Below are positions 41,701-45,417 of a DNA stretch of 45,417 nt, piece by piece. The stretch comes from Roseburia_D sp964388945 (GTDB lineage Bacteria > Bacillota > Clostridia > Lachnospirales > Lachnospiraceae). Every line of letters starts with the position of its first letter. The stretch's first letter is position 1. The translations under genes were made by a program, and so were the position numbers. The notes under the pieces were generated by a model. It did not search any database, had not been told where the DNA came from, and worked only from the letters and a program-made list of their open reading frames with translations. Location of the stretch: assembly GCA_964388945.1 (NCBI GenBank), contig CAYMCM010000012.1:1-45417 (forward strand), given 5' to 3'.

Positions 41701-42279
41701 ATCATTCACACGGATAAGATTTTCCCGTTCATCTGCCAGTTTTTTCTGCGCGGCTGCCTTTCTGCGCTTGAATTTCACGATCCCTGCTGCCTCGTCGAAC
41801 AGTTCCCTGCGTTCCTCCGGCTTACCGTTTAAGATCTTTTCGATCTGTCCCTGTCCAATGATAGAATATCCTTCCTTACCGATACCGGTATCGTAAAACA
41901 GCTCATTGACATCCTTTAGGCGGCATGGATTTCCATTTAACAGATACTCGCTCTCACCCGATCGGTAAACACGCCTTGCCACTGTAACCTCTGCAAAATC
42001 CACTGCCAGCTTATGATCGGAATTATCCAGTGTGATTGCGACATACGCATAGCTTAACGGTTTCCGGTTCTCTGTCCCCGCAAATATGATATCCTGCATA
42101 CTGGCACCACGGAGCTGCTTTGCACTCTGCTCTCCGAGCACCCAGCGCACGGCATCTGCAACATTACTCTTTCCACTGCCGTTCGGCCCCACGATGCCGG
42201 TGATCCCGTTATGAAAACCAAAAACGATCTTATTGGCAAACGATTTAAAGCCGTGTACTTCAATACTCTTTAAATACAT
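38719..42279 (-). CDS. smc: Chromosome segregation protein SMC
   Basis: The ATPase that extrudes and aligns chromosome arms with ScpA/ScpB. The 1186-residue protein has the N-terminal Walker A GPNGSGKSN (residues 31-39) and a Q-loop. Two long coiled-coil stretches (about 170-505 and 680-1030) flank the hinge (about 510-670, containing LGVVADLIKVDKKYE and GGNIQNIVTE). The C-terminal head has signature LSGGEKSLTAIALLFAI and Walker B FCLLDEIEAALD. Length and order are standard. GGGAGAG precedes the ATG. It sits between rnc and ftsY as in Bacillus. Confidence 0.98.
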   Translation of the reverse strand: MYLKSIEVHGFKSFANKIVFGFHNGITGIVGPNGSGKSNVADAVRWVLGEQSAKQLRGASMQDIIFAGTENRKPLSYAYVAITLDNSDHKLAVDFAEVTVARRVYRSGESEYLLNGNPCRLKDVNELFYDTGIGKEGYSIIGQGQIEKILNGKPEERRELFDEAAGIVKFKRRKAAAQKKLADERENLIRVNDILSELERQVIPLEKQAKTAKIYLQKKEELKTYDVNMFLLETKRIEEQQKDVAGKYRIADDELKEANASYESIRSAYEKLEREMEALDEKIDQTKDRLSNTSVMKGKLEGQINVLKEQIHTAELTDEHLKSRLDAIEKEKETRRTERASFEERKKELILGLEETGAKRKQAEEELEKIQSEIAQCSARMEEGKNEIITLLNNKASIKAGKQRYDTMLEQINIRKAELTKRLLQRKSEENDLKTVLMQYEEEYQKTCEAITALNTSMQEMDEKADDWKKKQREVSEMLDAARLSYHKEQSKLESLKNIAERYEGYGNSIRKVMEQKEKEAGLLGVVADLIKVDKKYETAIETALGGNIQNIVTEDEGTAKRMIGYLKKNRLGRATFLPLTSVRGRDNSKNEKYLTEEGVLGFANNLVQTKEKYEGVLSYLLGRVLVADTIDNALALAKKSQYSLHIVTLEGEYLSPGGSLAGGAFKNNSNLLGRKREIDNLEQSMKELVTQIKSGRARAEEIKTAQALLAEDIEAAKVKLQEQYLAQNTAEMNLKRAKDRQQESENVYAGLRRENKEIEAQIAEITESKEKIADEMEALAKREKEIEEENEHLQGVLEQQTKAEDAAKEKTSQIQMQEAGFRQKEEFILENTGRIDREIRHLEEEADSLKNQAKEAKSDVEKKKNDIAEIEKTILASDDSHADLVKQLEEDQAKKEEMSVEYKGFFQKREDITKRVGELDKEIFRLNSQREKLEEAQEYQNNYMWEEYELTLHAAEELRREEYGDLPQIKKFIASLKEEIRKLGDVNVNAIEDYKELSERYEFLKNQHDDLIEAEKTLIGVIEDLDTGMRKQFTEKFAEIQHEFDKAFKDLFGGGKGTLELVEDEDILECGIRIIAQPPGKKLQNMMQLSGGEKSLTAIALLFAIQNLKPSPFCLLDEIEAALDDSNVDRFAQYLHKLTKNTQFIVITHRRGTMNAADRLYGITMQEKGVSTLVSVNLIENDLEQ

Positions 42280-42297
42280 GTTCTCTCCCGTTCCCTG

Positions 42298-42978
42298 CTA
42301 CTTTTTCAGTTTCAGCAGTGCCTGATAAGCAGCTTCCTGTTCCGCCGCCTTCTTCGTATGACCCTCGCCCTTTCCGATCTGCGTTTCACCGATCCATGCT
42401 TCCACGATAAAATGCTTGTCATGATCCGGTCCTTCTTCCCCGACCAGGCGGTAACTCAGTTCCTCCTTATAGGATGCCTGCACTACCTCCTGAAGGATAG
42501 TCTTGCTATCATAAAAGAGCTGTTTATGTTCGATATCCGTCAAAATAAATTTTAAGATAAACTCTTTTGCATTAGCAAAACCACCGTCTAAATAAATAGC
42601 ACCAATGACCGCTTCAAGCGCATCGGAAAGAATCGACTTGCGATTTCTTCCCCCCGTCATATCCTCTCCTTTTCCAAGCAGGAGATACTCACCTAAATTC
42701 AACTGTCTGGTACAAAATGCCAGTGTCGGCTCACAGACCAGGCTGGCACGCATCTTGGTCAGATCCCCTTCCGGCAGCTTCGGATAATTTAAATATAAAA
42801 ACTCACTTGATACGATCTCAAGCACCGCATCACCCAAAAACTCCAGACGCTCATTGTCCGAACCTTTTTTCATATGCTTTTCATTGGCATAAGAACTGTG
42901 CGTCAATGCCTGTGCAAGCAGTCCCGGCGTTTGAAACTGATAACCGATTACTTCTTGAAATTCTAACTGTTTTCTCAT
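42298..42978 (-). CDS. rnc: Ribonuclease III
   Basis: Cuts double-stranded RNA, including rRNA precursors and mRNA hairpins. The 226-residue protein has the catalytic signature NERLEFLGDAVLE (residues 42-54), a second metal-site region (DALEAVIGAIYLDGG), and a C-terminal double-stranded RNA-binding domain (about 155-225, ending GEGHTKKAAEQEAAYQALL). AGGAGAG precedes the ATG. It lies downstream of acpP, and an 18-bp perfect hairpin lies 40 bases ahead of its start, a shape that suits RNase III cleavage and possible autoregulation. Confidence 0.97.
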   Translation of the reverse strand: MRKQLEFQEVIGYQFQTPGLLAQALTHSSYANEKHMKKGSDNERLEFLGDAVLEIVSSEFLYLNYPKLPEGDLTKMRASLVCEPTLAFCTRQLNLGEYLLLGKGEDMTGGRNRKSILSDALEAVIGAIYLDGGFANAKEFILKFILTDIEHKQLFYDSKTILQEVVQASYKEELSYRLVGEEGPDHDKHFIVEAWIGETQIGKGEGHTKKAAEQEAAYQALLKLKK

Positions 42979-43018
42979 TTTTCTCTCCTCATTGCAGTAA
43001 TTTCTCTTCCATTATGAA

Positions 43019-43058
43019 ACGAAAGATAAAGCCCTTCTAAAAGGGCTTTATCTTTCGT
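43019..43058. repeat. Long perfect hairpin between acpP and rnc
   Basis: Bases 43019-43036 and 43041-43058 are exact reverse complements (18 bp) with a 4-base loop; the stem core is AAAGCCCTT/AAGGGCTTT. On the minus strand it lies 31 bases after the acpP stop and is followed by TTCATAATGG, without a clear T-run. It may terminate some acpP transcripts or be an RNase III site. Confidence 0.9.
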
Positions 43059-43089
43059 CTGCTTTCGTCCGCCAAAAGAATCAGCGCGA

Positions 43090-43326
43090 TTAATTGTTGT
43101 TTAATGCATTTTTAATCTGTTCTACCGCATCAGAAACCGTAACGATCTTTTCTGCTTCTTCATTTTCGATCTCAATATCAAACTCTTCTTCAATTCCCAT
43201 AATGATCTGGAACACATCGAGTGAATCAGCACCCAGATCATCTACGAATGTGGTATCCATTGTGATCTCATCTTCATCCACATTTAATACTTCTGCAATA
43301 ATTCCTTTTAACTTTTCAAATTCCAT
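43090..43326 (-). CDS. acpP: Acyl carrier protein AcpP
   Basis: The 78-residue carrier of growing fatty acids. It is acidic and contains the phosphopantetheine site DSLD with Ser35 (DDLGADSLDVFQ), preceded by MEFEKLKGIIAEVLN. AAAGGAA precedes the ATG. It lies 19 bases after plsX, whose enzyme uses acyl-ACP, so substrate carrier and user are co-transcribed. fabD and fabG, which separate these genes in Bacillus, are absent here. Confidence 0.98.
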   Translation of the reverse strand: MEFEKLKGIIAEVLNVDEDEITMDTTFVDDLGADSLDVFQIIMGIEEEFDIEIENEEAEKIVTVSDAVEQIKNALNNN

Positions 43327-43345
43327 ATTTCATTTCCTTTCTGCT

Positions 43346-44371
43346 CTACGCCTCTGCTTTTTCCTCAGAAACTATAATATTTTTTTTGATCTTTCCATTG
43401 ATATCTTCGTTCTTAAAAGTCACACATTGAATGATCGAGTTTGTCACCTCTAACGCCTTTGCACTTCCGTGTGTCTTTACGACCAGTCCGTTCAGACCCA
43501 AAAGCGGTGCTCCGCCATAACGGGCCGAATCAAATTCTTTCAGTGTCTTTTTCAGTGCCGGCAGTGCCATTGCCGCTCCGATCTTACTCTTTAACGTACT
43601 CATCATACCCTGCTTTACCAGTCCGATCAGCGTAGAGCTAAGACCTTCATACAGCTTTAATATTACATTTCCCACAAATGCCTCGCAGACGATCACATCC
43701 GCTCCGCCATGCGGAATCTCCCTTGCTTCAATGGAACCGACAAAATTGATATCCGTACACTGCTTTAACAGCGGAAATGTCTCCTTCACCAGCGCATTTC
43801 CCTTGTCTTCTTCTGCTCCGATATTGACGATCGCCACTCTCGGATTCTTGATTCCGACTACGTGTTCCATATAGATCGACCCCATCTTCGCAAACTGTAC
43901 CAGATGGGACGGTCTTGCATCCACATTAGCTCCGCAGTCAATGAGAAGTGATACTCCGCTCTCTGTCGGAATGATCGGTGCAAGCGGCGGCCGCTCGATT
44001 CCCCGTATACGTCCAACAATAACCTGTCCGCCGACTAAGATTGCTCCGGAACTTCCTGCCGAGACAAATGCATCTGCCTCTTTGTTCTTTACCATATTCA
44101 TTCCAACTACGATCGACGAATTCTTCTTTTTGCGGATCGCATTGACCGGCGGCTCCGCAGTCTCAATGACTTCCTCCGCATGTACGATCGCAATACGTTC
44201 TTCCGGATACTGATACTTCTTTGTCTCTTCCTTAATGACATCTTCCTGTCCTACCAGGATCACTTTTATGTCGTCCCGCATATTGACTGCGTCAATAGCA
44301 CCTTTCACCATTTCAACGGGTGCGTTATCTCCGCCCATTGCGTCTAATACTACTGTCGTGATCTCCTGCAT
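43346..44371 (-). CDS. plsX: Phosphate acyltransferase PlsX
   Basis: Converts acyl-ACP and phosphate to acyl-phosphate, the donor for PlsY. The 341-residue protein begins with VVLDAMGGDNAPVEMVKGA. Further conserved stretches include DAFVSAGSSGAILVGG, a PTESGVSLLIDCGANVDARP region near residue 130, and GGAPLLGLNGLVVKTHGSA near residue 295. AAGGAGGGAG precedes the ATG. It appears to start the plsX-acpP-rnc-smc-ftsY unit from its own promoter. I found no FapR-type operator in the short leader. Confidence 0.97.
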   Translation of the reverse strand: MQEITTVVLDAMGGDNAPVEMVKGAIDAVNMRDDIKVILVGQEDVIKEETKKYQYPEERIAIVHAEEVIETAEPPVNAIRKKKNSSIVVGMNMVKNKEADAFVSAGSSGAILVGGQVIVGRIRGIERPPLAPIIPTESGVSLLIDCGANVDARPSHLVQFAKMGSIYMEHVVGIKNPRVAIVNIGAEEDKGNALVKETFPLLKQCTDINFVGSIEAREIPHGGADVIVCEAFVGNVILKLYEGLSSTLIGLVKQGMMSTLKSKIGAAMALPALKKTLKEFDSARYGGAPLLGLNGLVVKTHGSAKALEVTNSIIQCVTFKNEDINGKIKKNIIVSEEKAEA

Positions 44372-44412
44372 GTTCTCCCTCCTTACGGACTGCTGTCACA
44401 TATCTATATCAA

Positions 44413-44441
44413 AATATACTATATCTTATTCTATAAATCAA
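44413..44441 (-). promoter_or_regulatory. Promoter of plsX-acpP operon
   Basis: On the minus strand TTGATT (44441-44436) and TATATT (44418-44413) are separated by 17 bases. The -35 lies only 12 bases past the stop of the YesL-like gene. Leader length would be about 35 bases. Confidence 0.65.
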
Positions 44442-44453
44442 CACAAAATAAAT

Positions 44454-45101
44454 CTAGAACTCTCTGTTGCGCTCATCCTCTGTCTCACGGTCTTCCTCCG
44501 TCATGTATTTCCGGAAAATTCCCTCCATGATGCAGCTCTTAATCCATGCATAAAGCCCCGGCACCAAAACGATAAGAAATCCGAACAGATAGATCAAGAG
44601 GGCACTTACTACAAACAGTGCAAACACAAGCAGGGTTTTCGGCAGATGCGCGAACGCAAGCAGCAGCGCATTTTTCATGATCGCCTTCGTTGTATTCGCA
44701 AAACGCGCAATATACGGAAATGCATAAACTGCCCACATGATCACAAACGCAAGCACGATTGTAAAGAAAAGATAGATCTTACCGATACCATATCCTGCCA
44801 CTGCAAATTTCCACATAATATAGGTATCAACGCACATGAGCAGTGACAGTCCGAGTGTCACTAACCAGACCAGCGTAGACTGCTTAAAATTAGCACGAAA
44901 CGCTCCCCAGAAATCTCTCCACACATAACCACGGCTGTTTTTCAGCACCTTATTTGCTGTATAATACAATGCCGTATTGGCAGCTCCGATCGTAATGATC
45001 GGAATACAGGCGATCAGCCATACAACGCTTAAATAGCATACATTAAAGAACTTATCCAGTCCCTGCATCAGTTTGTTGTCATAATTAAAAATATCACTCA
45101 T
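44454..45101 (-). CDS. YesL-family (DUF624) membrane protein
   Basis: A 215-residue polytopic membrane protein beginning with the family's FNYDNKLMQGLDKFFNV stretch, then about five hydrophobic helices (near residues 20-45, 73-92, 100-130, 140-150 and 155-185) and a charged C-terminal tail. DUF624/YesL proteins often sit with carbohydrate transport genes, but the function is not known. AAGGTG lies before the ATG. It lies between rpmF and plsX and begins 33 bases after the rpmF terminator, too close for an ordinary promoter in between. Confidence 0.8.
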   Translation of the reverse strand: MSDIFNYDNKLMQGLDKFFNVCYLSVVWLIACIPIITIGAANTALYYTANKVLKNSRGYVWRDFWGAFRANFKQSTLVWLVTLGLSLLMCVDTYIMWKFAVAGYGIGKIYLFFTIVLAFVIMWAVYAFPYIARFANTTKAIMKNALLLAFAHLPKTLLVFALFVVSALLIYLFGFLIVLVPGLYAWIKSCIMEGIFRKYMTEEDRETEDERNREF

Positions 45102-45134
45102 ACAAAAATCACCTTTTCCATCATTTTCTGAAAG

Positions 45135-45164
45135 TAAAAAAGGAGTGTTTTTTCAAACACTCCT
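45135..45164 (-). terminator. rpmF rho-independent terminator
   Basis: On the minus strand a 10-bp stem (AGGAGTGTTT/AAACACTCCT, 45155-45164 with 45141-45150) with a 4-base loop is followed by six T residues (45140-45135), 14 bases after the rpmF stop. Confidence 0.92.
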
Positions 45165-45178
45165 AATCTCCCCATTCA

Positions 45179-45358
45179 TTAGTCCTGAGGAATAATTTCT
45201 TTCTTGTTATAAGAACCACAGTTCTTGCAAACTCTATGAGGCATCATTAAAGCGCCGCATTTGCTGCATTTTACTAAATTTGGAGCAGTCATCTTCCAGT
45301 TTGCTCTTCTTTTATCTCTTCTTCCTTTGGAAGATTTGTTCTTTGGACAAATTGACAT
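45179..45358 (-). CDS. rpmF: 50S ribosomal protein L32
   Basis: A 59-residue large-subunit protein: MSICPKNKSSKGRRDKRRAN at the start, then a zinc ribbon with Cys31-x2-Cys34 (CSKC) and Cys44-x2-Cys47 (CKNC), ending IIPQD. The zinc-binding (C+) form is thus present. AAGGAGG precedes the ATG. It lies 4 bases after the yceD stop, the near-universal yceD-rpmF order, and is followed by a strong terminator. Confidence 0.97.
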   Translation of the reverse strand: MSICPKNKSSKGRRDKRRANWKMTAPNLVKCSKCGALMMPHRVCKNCGSYNKKEIIPQD

Positions 45359-45362
45359 CTGG

Positions 45363-45417
45363 TTACACCTCCTTAAATTTGTTAAAGATATCCTGGATAG
45401 CGGCCATTCTTGGATCC
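45363..45417 (-). CDS. YceD/DUF177 family protein, C-terminal end (partial)
   Basis: Only the last 17 codons are in the window: DPRMAAIQDIFNKFKEV followed by TAA. The DPR(L/M)A-x-L-like ending is typical of YceD (DUF177), which is encoded directly before rpmF in most bacteria and is linked to 23S rRNA accumulation. The stop is 4 bases before the rpmF start. Identity rests on the short motif plus gene order. Confidence 0.75.
   Translation of the reverse strand, partial: DPRMAAIQDIFNKFKEV

Noticed and set aside
44235..44846. 203-residue plus-strand frame spanning plsX and the YesL-like gene
   Set aside because: Crosses two well-supported minus-strand genes and the plsX promoter; composition looks like an antisense shadow.

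Overview
The window looks like chromosomal core-genome DNA from a Clostridia-class Firmicute, most likely a Lachnospiraceae relative of Roseburia/Agathobacter (inference from protein character, AGGAGG-type ribosome binding sites, moderate G+C by eye and gene order). All recognised genes lie on the minus strand, so each operon reads from high to low coordinates. I see no tRNA, rRNA, CRISPR array or prophage. No gene-free stretch reaches 300 bases; the largest gaps are 9621-9880, 2060-2282 and 17831-18050.

Right third (45417 down to about 25093): the yceD-rpmF end, a YesL-like membrane protein, then an expanded version of the classic Bacillus plsX-acpP-rnc-smc-ftsY-ylxM-ffh-rpsP-khpA-rimM-trmD-rplS-rbgA-rnhB cluster. 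It joins lipid synthesis (PlsX, AcpP), chromosome organisation (SMC), RNA processing (RNase III), protein targeting (FtsY, Ffh, signal peptidase) and ribosome maturation (S16, KhpA, RimM, TrmD, L19, RbgA). Compared with Bacillus, fabD and fabG are absent between plsX and acpP. Added genes are ilvA plus an unknown coiled-coil membrane protein before ylxM, an Sfp-type phosphopantetheinyl transferase before rplS, and lepB before rbgA. The tail is rnhB, a FliK-like protein, an FlhB-C protein, yraN and pgeF.

Middle (about 25.0-9.9 kb): a self-contained GntR-ABC ATPase-permease operon with a good promoter and a perfect 12-bp palindrome; der-plsY-gpsA-dut; a stand-alone MsmK/UgpC-type sugar ABC ATPase; a CdaR/PucR-like regulator; parE-parC followed by a HAD phosphatase and a CPBP membrane protease.

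Left (9.7 kb to 1): gltB-gltD (NADPH glutamate synthase), a decayed GH3 (NagZ-like) gene coupled to a Cof-type HAD phosphatase, and groES-groEL under a perfect CIRCE operator. Just past the groEL terminator the window runs into what looks like the 5' end of a class C group II intron.

The most striking observation is in ffh. A perfect 262-bp tandem duplication (34021-34282 and 34283-34544) falls inside the M-domain coding region. Because 262 is not a multiple of three, it splits this normally essential gene into a 414-residue NG-plus-partial-M product and an overlapping 135-residue M-domain frame. Either the assembly is wrong here or this strain carries a very recent, unusual SRP allele. Secondary points are two very long perfect hairpins placed before rnc and rimM, and a recurring layout in which genes start 23-40 nt after terminator-like hairpins.
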